DNA of 64,000 nucleotides, taken from NCBI GenBank assembly GCA_911728455.2, contig OU452223.1, forward strand, positions 12,546,174 to 12,610,173, in the 5' to 3' direction. The notes under the pieces are model-generated. The model had not been told where the DNA came from. It saw nothing but the letters and a program-made list of their open reading frames with translations, and did no database searches. Positions 46,250 to 59,342 of the stretch are shown piece after piece. Within the stretch, counting starts at the first letter, position 1. Every line of letters begins with the position of its first letter. The DNA is from Marthasterias glacialis (taxonomy: Eukaryota; Echinodermata; Asteroidea; Forcipulatida; Asteriidae). Position numbers and translations under genes: made by a program.

Positions 46250-47939
46250 CTTTCCCCCGCCGCGTCCGGCGATGGACTGATAATTACCGAACGGGCCGGT
46301 TTGCTCACTTTACTTTCCCCCTCTGGCCAATTAATCCCGGTGTTTGAACAAGCCGCAGCAATCGTCAGTAAGTATAACTCGCCTATCTGTACACACTCAA
46401 AAACCAGGAAGATTCGTCGGTTAATATTAACCGAGAGTTGCATCAGGTACAGACAATCGTCTATGTCTGCGTAGAAGCAAGCTATCATTAGTTAAACTGC
46501 CGAGCAGACCATCCTTCCGTCTCCCCGAGCCTCTACGAAGCGCCAACGGATCCTGTGATGAATCAGGGTAGAAATGAGCGGATTCCGAAGTCACGATGCT
46601 TAAATACAGTTTCCCTGAAAGCGAATGATTGAACTCAACAGACAAGAAGCAAGTAAAGCCCCTCCTATGATCAATTCACTTTTGCATGGATGCCACGATG
46701 TGGTTTTCGATTTTATGGCAACAAACAACGTGTGTGTGTGAACGTGATTTCAATCAAGCTGGCTGTTTCCGAATTGATGTAATCGAATCATAAATTCAGA
46801 GCGTGCGGCACGTATACACTGAAGATGCGCCACACAATTATAACCACTCGTCCTTCAGTTCATTATGAGCTTAAATTCCACTCTAAGTTTATGGTCGCCA
46901 TGTCTCTGTGCGCTGGCGGTTGTTCTTCGCGAGCTGACGATCAAGTGGTTTTCACTTTCCATGGCATTCCATAGAACTATTGCAGTTTCCCTTGCCAAAC
47001 ACCAGAAGCCAGCCTCATCATTGAGGTGACATTAACTGAACATTCAATATAGGAATGAGTGTAATATTGAACTACTTTCAATAAACAGACTACCGATTCC
47101 ATTAATCACTAGCAATTTATTGCCCTTAAATGGCATGACTTGATTAATAAAATAATAAATTATTGCAAAAGTAATCGCTAATAATTATTGACAACATTGG
47201 TCGCAAGAGGGCGTCCTAACCTTCGATCTGCTCATGACTTGTACCATACAGCCTAGTAATGGTGGTGTAAAATTCGCGCTATGAAAGACCTTTATCAAGT
47301 TTTTCCACGCTTAACCCAATGTGACCAAAACCGAGGCTGAGACGGAACAATGAATCTGATCCCTCTTTATGAAATGTGTATCAAATGCGCATTGTCACTA
47401 CGTACGCAGGGAACCAGACGCTGCGGCAGCACCCTGACACTAAAGGTCTCATTTTAGTAACAATAGACCTTATGCACATGACGTCATTTGAGTAGGGCGC
47501 CCTCGTCTAGAGGTCAAAATGAGGTTGTTCATTGGCCAATCTTGTGCGCCGCGCGTACAAATCTCTGCGTCTCCATTGTTACATCATCGATTTACCTCTA
47601 AGATGGCGGCGTGATGACGTCAATGCATAAGGTCTATATAGAGTCAGACAACATATCTCTAGTAACATTGATGTTTCTGGCCAGTGGAAATGCTTCGGGG
47701 CATGTGAGTCTTTCATTACCAACAGTTTGGTTATAAGAAACATTTCCCGAATGGCTGCCGGACTGATGGGAACAATTTGATTGAAATATTTTAGTTGTTA
47801 ACTTTCATTTGAGACACTGAACGAAAGAATCCGTAAACGATAAGTAATAGTTAAAAGATACAAATTCACCCGATACCAGCAGCCATGCACAAAAAACACT
47901 TTGCATATTGTTACGAGTGTGTGTCGCATTCGCGAAAGT

Positions 47940-47974
<35 letters not shown>

Positions 47975-48589
47975 GCGTCGTCTGTCAAAAGATCCTTTCG
48001 GATAGATACATTCTGATTGGCTCGGTATTTCTTCGATAACTCAGGCGATACAACTTTCAATTTGTATTGCATTTTAACATACAAAGCTCTTCTCTAATTA
48101 AGGGTCATAAAAATATAATCTTTTAATAGCTGATTGAGGATACCAGCAGAGTCTGTACTGATCAAACAATAAACTTGACCTTTCCACTATTTCCCCCTAC
48201 TTCTATGGTCTTTTCAATATTGACACGTACACTCTGGTCCATCATTTATAATTTCAATGCGATAGTTGGCCCAGTTCCGTCGTGAATATTCCCGTTTGTT
48301 CAAACCAGTATTTCGATATTGCCGCTCCCATTTCAGGCCATCAATGCACGTTGCATTTACTTGTACGAAAAATAGAGCTTTAAGCCGCGAGGCCCATTTA
48401 CATCACACGTTTCCTTTTCAAGTTTTATCAACCTAAGAAACATTCTTTCCTTTCAGCGTCTTGCATTTACCTCCCTTTCTTTCAAGATCAATTTCTAGTC
48501 CCATTCTCTTCATTAAGCATAATCATACAGCCACTTCATGCAAATTCTACGAAATTTTAAAGGTCTTCTGATAGTATTAAATGGGGCAA
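46250..48589. other. Upstream region of the receptor gene
   Basis: The 46250-46650 part is less A/T-rich than its surroundings and probably holds the receptor's 5' UTR and promoter; its open frames are not homologous to anything recognised. Further right are the TGACGTCA-bearing MITE at 47463-47637 and a poly(T) run at 47940-47970. No exon is seen. Confidence 0.5.
47463..47637. mobile_element. MITE with ATAGACCTTATGCA ends, each containing TGACGTCA
   Basis: The left ATAGACCTTATGCACATGAC and right GTCAATGCATAAGGTCTAT ends are inverted repeats. Each includes the palindrome TGACGTCA (47479-47486 and 47615-47622). A related element occupies roughly 21755-21912, with the same GATGACGTCAATGCATAAGG end. 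Confidence 0.8.
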
Positions 48590-49190
48590 CACAATGAGAG
48601 TTATAAAACATGCCTGTTATAAATTGAAGGGACTTACATGATATTGAACGCCTAGGTAAGGGTAATGTGGCAATGTCGGTCCGTGCAACGATAACATTGA
48701 CGAACGGTCAATTGGGGTTACAAGATGGTATAATGGATGGGGCTACAAGATAAGCACATGAACTATCGGCGAGGGATCATTTGGGCTACATGATGGGAAT
48801 ATGTATGGAAGAAGGCTTACAAGATGGGATGAAGAACGCCTAGGTTAGGGTAATGGGACTACAAGAAACATTGACGGCGTCATATGGGGCTACATAATGA
48901 GAATATGTGTGAAAGATGGGCTTACAAGATGGGATGGAGAACTAGGTTAGGGTAATGGGACTACAAAAAACATTGAAGGCGTCATATGGGGCTACATAAT
49001 GGGAATATGTATGAAAGATGGGCTTACAAGATGGGATGAAAAACCAGGTTAGGGTATTATGGGGCTACAATATGGTTCATGAAACATTGACGACGTCATT
49101 TGGGACTACATAATGGGAATATGTATGGAGAAATGGCTAACAAGATGGGATAACGAACATAGGCAAGGAAAATGTGGCTACAAAGGTTTG
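48590..49190. repeat. Degenerate ~105-bp tandem array
   Basis: GGGCTACATAATGGGAATAT-like blocks start at about 48783, 48887, 48988 and 49102 (spacings 104, 101, 114). Between them are GGGCTTACAAGATGGGAT, GGTTAGGGTAATGGGACTAC and AACATTGACGGCGTCAT blocks in constant order. The 5' part is more diverged. Confidence 0.85.
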
Positions 49191-51499
49191 AAAATAAAAA
49201 TGAATATATATTTAGAAAAGTAAAAAACTACTAATCAGTATGGATGATTTGAAATTGTGCATGCTTTTTGGGAAGACAATCTCGTAAGATTTGCGTTACC
49301 ATCTCTTGTGAGTTGTGGTGGTTCTGAACCGTTGGTTTAACAACATGACGTTTCGATTAGCAAGTTCTGATTGTCTTCAGGATGTGTTTTGCCAGACATG
49401 TTGTGCTCGTTCACAAGTCCTCTTTTCGATTTGACGAAACCGAAAAGTTTTGAGTGCTTGCACAATTTTCAAGCGTGGCAGTATTTCAGACTGACTGGTT
49501 TATTATTTTTGTATGAATGAAAATAACTCCCATATTTATTGTGCTTGGATGAATGCCAATTATAATCCATATATTTATTTTGAGTGGCTGAGCTTGCTTG
49601 CTGAGTTGGATGCGGATTTCCCACTTACAGATCCAACCACCCGCACTGCTGTTTGTCACAGTCCGGTGTGCGCGCACTCAATATTATCCCTAACATTTGA
49701 TATTGATTTACGGCTCTGTCCTGTCGAGTCTGACTCGGCAAAGATACTTCAACGGAGGAACCTCTTGACTGGGATGACTTGTAGGTCAGTTTGTCAAAAT
49801 AATGTTTGCAATATGTTGTAGTTATTCGAGGCCGTGGATTAGGAAAATACTGCGGAGGGGTAGACACATTAGCAGCATGTTTTCAAAGTGTCAGTTTTGC
49901 TTAGCGCCCCGTACCCCACACACATTTTGTTTGCCGACACGGTAAATGGATAATTTCCCGTCGTCCTACCATATCTTTTTCTGTCTTTTTTTTTTTTTTT
50001 TTTTAGCGACGAACGCTTTTGTTTTAAACACGAAAGCGAAAAGCGGACGTCTTCCGCGTTTCGCAAAGGGTTCTTTCCGAGCACTGTCAACTTCGGGGGA
50101 GATGCGAGAGTTATATAAATCCAGTATCATCATTTGACAGCAGAGACGCCATTTTGACAACTTGCGGATTGACAAAACAGTTACCACTTAAAGAGGGAGC
50201 AATTAATTCCCGACTACTCTTGGCCTACAAAACACTCATCAGGATCCGCGTAAGTTACAGGACACCGTAGTTTATAAGGTCTGCACGTCGTCACCTATCA
50301 ACATAGTAATTCATTCCTCCGCATCGGGCTATTGCACCGTAATGGGAAACGACAGCCCTAGAAACCCGATACTTCCCCTTGTGTGACCAAGCCTTCCGCT
50401 GGGATTCCCTGGTCCCCCTGCCATCATGGTGACCTCAAGGCGGTACCTTCCTATGAAAATGGCGGGGAAAAAAATTACCCGCTTGAACTCGCACGCCGAC
50501 GGCTGTTCCGTGGAGCATCTTTCATTAATGCTAAAAAGAAATGTATACAGAGTGGATGATAAAACTACATGGGGCCTTAGATAGTATTACCGGCCAAACG
50601 GTACTGTGTAGAATGAACGGTCCCGACCCAAGGGTTGATACCGATGGGGTCTACCTCCGGGGGGGGGGGGGGGGGGGGTATGTGTGATCAGAACTTTATC
50701 AAAGGGCGGGTACAAATTAAACAGAGGAACTGGCCGATACACCATAAGACTATCCAGGGTGAGGGGATGTGGCTGCCGTACCGTACGTTTAGAATATAAC
50801 GCAGATCTGAAGTTAACATATACGTCAGTACTGAAACAATAAGGCACCGACAAGATTGGAATAACATAAAACTTCGATAAGGAATGAATTTTTCATTTTA
50901 TTTTAATTTAATATTAATACTATTCTTCAACCCTCTAGTCCCTGCACCGCCCGAGGCTGTTGAAAAGAGGTAGGGTAGTTTGCAAGACCCTTGAAGTAAA
51001 TTCACAGAATCGTGCTTTAACTCCAGTAATGAAACAATAATGCAGCGAAAAGATTTGACCGACATACGATTTCGATATATAAGGAATTCATTTTTATTTT
51101 GTTCTAATTCAATAGTAATACTATTCTTTAAAACTGTTATTTTCATTTTTATCTAATATATATAATTTATTTATTTATCAGATGTATTATTTACAGTGTG
51201 CAAACAAGAAAGAAAAAAAAATGAAAAAAAGAAAACTGGGTTTTAGACTTTTACTATGTAATTTAATGGTAGATTTAGGATTTTCTGCAAGATTTTGGAG
51301 TACGAAATTTTAGAGCACCAGGATTGTAGTTTTATAAGACATTAATTTTTGGTTACTGGGATGTAAGGTAAGAATATGGAAACAGGTAACTGGAGCTACA
51401 AGAATGACAAAAGGAAAGTCGTGTTAAGGTCACGTGACCACAGAATGGGAAGATGGAATTTGAGTCTACCGAGGTGGAATTCTTATGAGGGGGAACCTG
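49191..51499. other. Spacer between the two repeat blocks
   Basis: No gene recognised. It contains T-runs (49986-50004), a G tract (50659-50679), and the 50935-51015 copy of the repeat also seen at 19182-19262. ATACTATTCTT motifs at about 50918 and 51119 flank that copy as short direct repeats. Confidence 0.5.
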
Positions 51500-52290
51500 T
51501 TTACCAAACGATCGTTCAGTATGGGGTAATGGGACTGCAAGATGAAAGGCAGGGTGTAATGCTATCTGGGCTACAAAAAAAAAAGAACGATGATCGTCGA
51601 TGTATGTTTGGAAATGGGGCGACGAAATTGGAGCTTAAAAACATGCCCTAATATAATGGACGAAGGGCTTAGAAGATCGGATAACAAAGTGTCACCATGG
51701 TGACGACTGTGCGCGTGCAGCGCACAGGCGTTGCGCAGTGACTAATAACATGTTTGTTTCCATTATTTTGGCGTTTTGAGTGGCTTGGTATAGATGGTTC
51801 AAGTCAATACCAACCATCCTCAGATCATCAGAGAATGCTGTTGGTAGGTTCGCATAAGTGCGCCACCTCTAATAAAGCATACCTATTGAAGAGGGGTCAT
51901 TTGGGGCTACATAATGGGACTATTGGATGGAAGGGCTTACAAGATGGGACAATAACGTCTAAGGACAATGTGGCTGCAAGGGGTTATAAATCTATTGACG
52001 ATGGGTCGATGGGAGCCAAATAATGGGAATTTACATTGAGGTAGGGCTTACAAGATGGGATAGTGATCGTCTAGGAAAGGGAAATGGGGCTGTAAGATGG
52101 TAACATAAGACGTAGGTATATGGGAGAGGGGCCTTTTGGGGTTGCAAGATTGGATAATTACGTCTCTGTTGAACGAATTGGGCTACGATGTGGGACTATG
52201 AATCGGTCGCCTGTGAGGAAAAGACAGTCGGTGTAGCATAAGGGGGTCATGGGGCTAAGATTGAAGTATAAAAAGTTTAGGCGTATGGAA
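51500..52290. repeat. Second block of the degenerate GGGCTACAAGATGGG repeat
   Basis: Motifs shared with 48590-49190, such as GGGGCTACATAATGGGA, GGGCTTACAAGATGGGA and ACGTCTAGG.AA.G..AATG, recur with irregular spacing. It looks like an older or more eroded part of the same array, now ~2.3 kb away. Confidence 0.7.
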
Positions 52291-52631
52291 GGCAGGAAAA
52301 ATAAAACTCTTGAAGGTTATTGATTCGAAATACAACGTTCCTCATCAAAGGACCAATTGAATTACATTGCTCCAATTTCTTCTTGCCGTTACGTGACTGA
52401 TCATAAAACGGTTGCTTTAATGAATACCATTAGTGAGAGAGACACAATTAAAGCAGTTAAGAGTAAAAATTGAGTTAACAAATACTACAAATAGAGGTGA
52501 AATAGAGATGATAATGGTTGAATCCTAGTTTAGGTGATGAAAACTAAGATACGTTGACTCATTAGGTAAAACTTGCCCTACTGTCTGAGGCTGAGGATAT
52601 GTTTTTGAAGCTTGGTTTAGATGGTGCTTAC

Positions 52632-52709
52632 GATCGCTGAAAGACTTAACCTTTGGGTTATGAGGAATTGTGTTCTTCATTGTCCTCCTCAGTCCAGCCG
52701 TCTCTACAT
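52632..52709 (-). CDS. Weak candidate internal exon
   Basis: A 78-bp phase 1-1 segment coding VETAGLRRTMKNTIPHNPKV then KSFSD. It lies between a good pyrimidine-tract acceptor (TTTTTTATTCATTTGTAAATGTAG) and a GTAAGC donor on the minus strand. No family is recognised. If real, it could follow the exon at 58425-58614, which ends in phase 1. Confidence 0.2.
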
Positions 52710-55700
52710 CTACATTTACAAATGAATAAAAAAGCGAACAGCGTGGTTCCCTAATACTGATTTTACGTTCACTATACTCAGTCATAACTTAAGGCAACCT
52801 TGCAAAGAAAAACACACAAGACGTTCGTAGAACCATGGAGCCTCCATGGTAGAACTATATTTCACCCTTTGTAATTATTTGTCTCATACTTGTATTGTTT
52901 TTTTTTGTGGTATTACTGCGCCTTAGTTGACATTGTGCCGTCTGTGCTATCTGGATGTGAGTTTGCGTCTATCGTGCGAAATACTTTTTGTTGGTAAACA
53001 CGAGTTGGGAATAACTCGCAAGGGCGACCTCTTGTGACGATCGCGAAAGGGCTCCAATTCCCGCCTTGGCGAAGGTAAACATTTTGTTTAGGACACGGAG
53101 TTACATGACACACAATGTCACTTTCCATCACGAATCTGTAAGTTCAAGGTACATGATAAACTTGACCTATTACACGACCTAATTTCACAACGTTAGTGTG
53201 CGGCAGAGTTGTTGCTAATCGATATTAAGCTCAACCTTTGCTGGGAGCGATCAGCCGAAAAACAAACTGCATCATGCCGAATGTTGACAGGTAACCTTAT
53301 CGTGTTTTTGTTTGGTGTGTGAAACATTAAAAAATGTGCGTAGCAATTTTGATCAATATGCTCAATTAGACATTCCTTCTAGTTTTCCACCCTTCAACTC
53401 AGTCCAATCGTCTTTAAAGATGTCTTTCGGGATGTATAAGATGAAGAAGAAAAAGAAAAAAAAAAAAAAAAACAGAAGAAATAAAACAAGTTAGAAATGC
53501 GTTAATGCATGACTTGATTTTAACTGATTGTGTTACGAAAGTGAATAATTATGTCAATACAATGGGATACAAGAAGAATAGATCAGTTGGGCGGATCCAC
53601 TGCGGAGGGGGGGGGGGTAGTGTTACAAACATCAATATAAAAACGAAATTGTTTTATCTTTATAACCAACTTGGATATGCTCTTCACCATAGTTGCATAT
53701 TGAGCATTGAGCAGCCTATGCAAGTTTCCTCAACCTTCATTGAAAAATCTGCAGATCTATGTGAATTGCACCTCGTGACAACAACTTTTATTCCATAAGC
53801 ACTAATATCCCTGGGTCCATATCCAGACATGGACTTCAGACAGGTCGAAATTGCTCCACATTATGGAAGACAAAAAGATGGCAGAACCTGAATTATCACA
53901 CAGCCATGCAATTTCCCATTATTGATGTTTTAGGGAAATCACCGCGAAGGGGCATTAATCGTCGCCAGGCCAATCCAACTCCTTCCGCGCATTAAAAACT
54001 AGAGCTGCTGGTGACCGCGAACATGCTTCGAAGGAGGTTAGTCGAACAGAGGCGATTACGGGGCCTTTATACAGTTGCAGCATTACATCGAACCTTAAGA
54101 GGCGAATGTAAAACAGAACATTTGCTAGAGAGCTCGCTCGTGATTAACTACCGGTAACCTGGGAATTGCTGAGAGACTCACACGACACGCAGGATTGCTG
54201 ACAACAGGCTGACCGAACATCAACTCTAGGGGGCGTGGCGCATCATCTGTCACGTTTACGAATTGACACAAGGGTGACGTCAGCAGCTTTCTCATTTTGA
54301 AAACGTACACCCTCTGGAATTTTTCTATGCACACAAAAATTAGTCTACTTAATGTCAAACGATCTTTTGGTGAAAGATGTTCATTTTCTCGCAAGCTTCA
54401 AGCGCGCTCGGAATCGTATCATTTTAAATGCGTCGTTTATTTGGGCGTATTATTATGTTTTTTTATACCTACACAAATGTATCTTCTTAAATATGTTTTT
54501 GATGTTAAAATTATTAGAATGGATAGTTGGCAATTTATAAAGGGGCTACCTAAACATTGCAACTCTCTTAAAAATTTCGACTGATTTTTTACTCTATTCA
54601 ATTGAAACTAGGGACAAATTGTAAAAAGATTTGTCCCTCGCCTCAATCGAAAAGAGTGATTTTCAATATAATTAGAGTGATTTTCAATCTGACTATAATA
54701 AGAGAGAAATTTTAAAAGCTTAGACCTGTCACGTCAGCTTTGTGTCCCGCTATAAAGCAATCTTGAGTATTGGGTCAAACTGTCTCGAACGGAGAGGGGG
54801 GAAGGGGGTGGTGGGTGGCTCTTTTAGGAACCAACCACCCCTTTAACATCTCATTCGCTCTAGCTTACGCGATGTACACACCCGCGGTTGCTAGGCAACG
54901 CTAATCCAATATCTTGTAGGAACTTCTTTCTATGTTGACTTAATCCGACGTGTCATTAAATTCCAACCACCCCGAATCAAAAGGACAGTGATTTCTTCAT
55001 CATCTGTAAGACTTAGAAATTAGTCATTTCTCAATCACTCATTCAAGCAATTACCCAATTAAGAATAAGTTACAAACAGCTATATTCATGTACCCAGCAT
55101 TCAGCTTGTCAAAAGAGAGATTGTGTTTTTCTCCTAATTTGAAGAGCAAACCAGTTCTTCCCCCAAAACGTCGGAGCAATTTCGGAATCGGCTTTTCACC
55201 AGTTGCGGCTCAATTAAAAACAATTCGAAACGACGGAACTTGAAATCACGATCTTACATCACAACAATTTTTATGAAGCATGTTTTTGGTGAGCATTTTT
55301 GTACACAAAACATACCCCGCGGCAAGTTTCCTTTTCGAATTCTTTCGTTTAGAGATGAAGATACACGGTGCTTCGCTTGTTAACTTCTACAAACAACATT
55401 TCCACTTTTGAGTCTGCTTGGTGAAAACAAAGTTTAAGAATGGTAATCAAATGTCACTTTTATTCGACACTTCTTCATAGCATACTATCAAGAAATTACC
55501 CCCAAAAACACATTAAGTCCCAATAGAAACATAAACGCATTATCACTTTCTGTTACAAAGAAAACCCTATTTAGATGCCTTCGCATAGTGCTGAATGATT
55601 TTATGGAAAGCAGGAAAGAATACCGCGGAATACCGTTTCAGAAAGTTTGTTCGTTCATAAAACATACTTAAAATCAACTTAAAATTTTACTTGTATCCTG

Positions 55701-58215
55701 GATGTATCTGATTTATTGACAATACAACGGACAAAGATTCCCCAATGCGGCATATTAGGCTCCATGGATAGTTCTTACCCATCATGCAAAGTTTGTTCTC
55801 TTTTATTCGTATTGGCGCAGGGATATAACAATACCCATAGTGTGTTCAGCCGATTGTTCGCTCACGCACCCCGCTTGTAGCAGATCGACTTACGGTCGCG
55901 TTGTGGATCTAACCCACGCCTCCTGGACGCGATGCTGGGCCGGTGCATCGAGTCCTCGCGCCCCACGCCAAGCCAAGGATTTCTACGCACCACATCGGGA
56001 TGTTGTTACGGACTTGTTAATCCTTGTTAAAAATCGTAAACCGGGTCACCTGGAAGCAACACTCATCTTCGCAAGGTGATAATAATGTAGGCCTTTAATG
56101 TTTACACACAATGTGAGTATTTACTTTGACATTTGTATTCAAGGCATTACTAAATAAACACAAAATAATCCGAAGAAAACAACACTAATGGAGGACCCTA
56201 AAAAACTACTCCGGAACGATATCGGTTGTATAGGTTAGCGGTAGGATTTCTTCAAGTAATTATCGTTCTCCCTGATTGGTTAACAACAAATAACTGATGT
56301 CAAAATGGCAAGGAAATGTCACTCGATTGTTGATAAATCAGATGAGGCTGATAGAATGCTTGAGTATCCCCTAACTAAAATGAATTCTAAACATTTCAAT
56401 GTTGGAGTAGACGGCGCAAGATTCGTTCTCAGCCTTATGTTTAATTTACAGCAGTTTTTCAAACCATCAGTTTGATTCGTTTTTACAACAAACAAAAAAA
56501 GAGACTGAACATTTTTGATTTTAATTTTAAATTCGTTTCTTGAGAAGTCTAAATTTCTCCCCACTGTTGTGGAACAAATCCCCTTAATTACCAAGTAGGC
56601 AAATCGAAGCTTAAGAAACCAACCAATTGTCAGTTTTTGGTAAATGTTTGGTTTTACATAAGACACGAACGATTAACATAATCATGAATGTAAATTATTC
56701 ATTTGTGAAATAGATTAAAAAATCGCAGAACATCAAATCTTTAAGAAAACACAACTCTCGTCTATAAAATGAACCTTTGGAATGTTATTGTAGTTTTTTA
56801 GCCACGATTTTGGTCCACTTTGCTGGGCCATAAATGTATGGGTTTGTGGGAATGGCGGCCATAGCTGTTGATATTTACACTTCTCAACATAGAGTTTTTC
56901 ACAAGTTAGTCTTGACTACTAACTGCCTCGATCAAAACAGTTCCTGTTTAAATTTCATTACTCTTTTTTAAGGGATCGAATTAAGGTCGTTGTGTTTTGA
57001 TTCAATTTTCATGTTAACGGTTGCTTTCTAGAGTGCTCGAACGAGTAAACCGATCACAGTTTTCCAGGCCGGCCACAAAACGACTACAGGCAGGTCGCGT
57101 ACGTGGCTTTAATTCCAACCTTAACAAAGACAGCCACCGATTAAGCATTCGTTGGGCTAATTGTGATCAGAAGAAACGGAGAGCCTTTTCACCCGTTTGT
57201 TACAATCTAAACTTGCAAAAAGTACACACTTATTTCCATTGTAAATGAACATGTACATGTAGTCATCTGAATGTTTTGTTTTAAAATCACTTTTACGGTT
57301 CAAAAATAGTCCTCGTCGAATACAATCTACAGTCGGAGCTGGGCGCATAACGAAAAACAAAACGTGTGAAACACATACAGGTAAATGGTTCATTCTTTAA
57401 TTAGTACTTAGTAACAACACCTTCATTCCAACCAAAACGAAAACACGCAACAAGATGACCAATCCACAAACACAACTTTCACCGTAAACAGGTAGAAAGT
57501 AGCCAACACACAACGGGCGCACAGGAGTTCTGGTACCGTTCAAAAACGCGTCCAGACGGTACCATGAACGGTAGCAAGTTTGCTACCGAAATTGTGAAGT
57601 CGGTGTATCGACGCCCCAAACGAACCGAAACTTCTATACGCTCTCGAACTTGGTACAGAATGTGAACCAACGTTTCTTGTCGTTCAAAGTAAACAAGCCT
57701 TACTAATACAAAATCAATTTAGTTTACCAAGAGGGAAATGTTTGACAAACATACTTTCGTCAGTAACACCTTAAAAAAGCAACACTTATCGGGTAGTTGT
57801 CACAGAACTGTTGTGTTGTTAACAACACCGTAATGTTATGGTGTTATTTACAGCAACAGTCGCAAGTACTGACGCTGTTGCTTACAGTATTTTAACTAAT
57901 TATTTAGCATTACCAGGTGTTTGTTATAAAACTTAAAAGCAACACTTATCTTAAACACAGCACATTCGTTTAAAAACTAAAAAAAGATCTTCGTCCGAGA
58001 CAAGACAAAAAAAGCCCGTACCCATGTGAATCATGGCATCGACCGTGGCAGTTTATCTCGTCCGTTCTTACTTTGGTCGAAACTGAGGCGTCGTAATTTG
58101 CAGCGCAATAACAGACGAGGCTCAAATAAGACAAGGTTTTTTTTAATATCAAAAGGTAGTGATACCTAGGTGTGATTGACGACTAATCTTGCAATTATAT
58201 AGTACCGCTAGGGAT

Positions 58216-58238
58216 GCTGCTGCTGCTGCTGCTGCTGT
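58216..58238. repeat. (CTG)n microsatellite
   Basis: About seven CTG units in an otherwise unassigned region, about 190 bp downstream on the minus strand from the candidate exon at 58425-58614. Confidence 0.9.
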
Positions 58239-58424
58239 TGTGTTTATTTAGTAAGGTTTTTTTTAACTGTGACATGCAACGTCAGTAACAGTGTATAGCA
58301 GTAATGATCATTCAAAATTTAAAAGGAAAAACGTTGGAACATAAAGGGACAACAATGCCGGAAGAAATGATCTGTTTTTGTTGGGATGATGAGAAGTTTT
58401 GAACTACTATCTTCTAAAACTCAC

Positions 58425-58614
58425 CAACATAATCCTCAACCTCGCCATGATCCTCATCATAAGTATCACCAGTATTTATCCACGTATCCAAGGATGAGGA
58501 CATTCTTAAAGTTTCCTTTTTATTTCTTACTACCTCTGCACCAATCGGTATAGATCCACTACTACCACCGCCGCCGTCATCTCCACCATCATCACCGGTG
58601 ACATAACCTGACAT
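58425..58614 (-). CDS. Candidate first coding exon, unknown protein
   Basis: On the minus strand an ATG at 58612-58614 opens 63 codons ending in a consensus donor GTGAGT, phase 1. The start MSGYVTGDDGGDDGGGGSSG is low complexity. The following EVVRNKKETLRMSSSLDTWI and TYDEDHGEVEDYV are acidic but not repetitive, which argues against a pure microsatellite artefact. No signal peptide and no known domain. The downstream exon is unidentified. Confidence 0.35.
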
Positions 58615-58764
58615 TTTCGCTCGGGGTGGGAGCAGGCGGGGGCAAAGACACAATTTGGAAGTGGGGGCTTTTTATGAATGGAACCATTAATTTGGAACCA
58701 TTTTTCTTCGATCTCATTTTGAGTGGGGGAGGGGGAAGGGGCTTTGATCTGGGGGCCTCCATTG

Positions 58765-58895
58765 CCCCTGATCATCACCACAATTATCACCACCATTATC
58801 CCAATCCATACTATCACCATCACCACCATAACCATCATCACCACCACCATCACCACCTTCAAACCATCATCATCACCATCATCATGGTAACATTA
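58765..58895. repeat. (CAT/CAC)n imperfect trinucleotide tract
   Basis: Alternating ATCACC, CACCAT and CATCAT units on the plus strand. Open frames on both strands here (His-rich, or Met/Val-rich) are consequences of the repeat. Confidence 0.85.
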
Positions 58896-59051
58896 ACAAC
58901 AACAATCACCACCAAGCTGTGCTCTTCCACGGCTTGATGTATCCTTCCACCATTTCCTACATTGTTTCCTTCCCTCGCAATTCAATCTGACTATGCAGTC
59001 ATCATTATCATCTTGTATCCATCCGCAGCCGGTCGGTAACCCCTTCTTTAA

Positions 59052-59342
59052 CTAGATCAATACTGTAAGTAACCGTACACCAACACCATCACAGTCTAGT
59101 GTCCACCCACCACTGGTGAAGATCTCCTCACGTTTTTGCTCATTGTACCATTCGTGTTCATCTCGTGAAACTGCATCATCGACACGGTCGAACCTAACCC
59201 TCCCTGCGCTCATTGTTTCCAGTCTATTTCTAAACTTATCTTTAACCATAAAAGCCTTACAAAGTATGTGTTTTTGAAGATCTTCGCGATTATTTTCGCA
59301 AAGTGCTCTTCGTGGTTGAAGCATTATTCCTTCTCGAGACAC
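59052..59342 (-). CDS. Possible coding fragment or pseudogene, unknown family
   Basis: The frame contains QPRRALCENNREDLQKHILC, KAFMVKDKFRNRLETMSAGR and DEHEWYNEQKREEIF, a composition like a real charged helical protein. Immediately upstream, another frame reads MTYDPSRGKLEDMFELR, so a frameshift or a splice would be needed to join them. No clean splice sites bound it. It may be a decayed transposon ORF or retropseudogene. Confidence 0.22.
   Translation of the reverse strand: MSREGIMLQPRRALCENNREDLQKHILCKAFMVKDKFRNRLETMSAGRVRFDRVDDAVSRDEHEWYNEQKREEIFTSGGWTLDCDGVGVRLLTVLI

Larger units (their letters stand above)
52291..58424. other. Unassigned region with no convincing gene
   Basis: A/T-rich sequence with scattered short frames. 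Apart from the weak exon candidate at 52632-52709, an A-run at 53457-53470 and a (CTG)n tract at 58216-58238, I see no structure that I can name. Confidence 0.5.

Noticed and set aside
49946-50137. Frame after a long T-run and AG, resembling an acceptor plus exon
   Set aside because: Only the acceptor-like T tract supports it; no donor, homology or matching neighbour was found.
58626-58937. His-rich plus-strand frame and Met/Val-rich minus-strand frame
   Set aside because: Both arise from the CAT/CAC trinucleotide tract.
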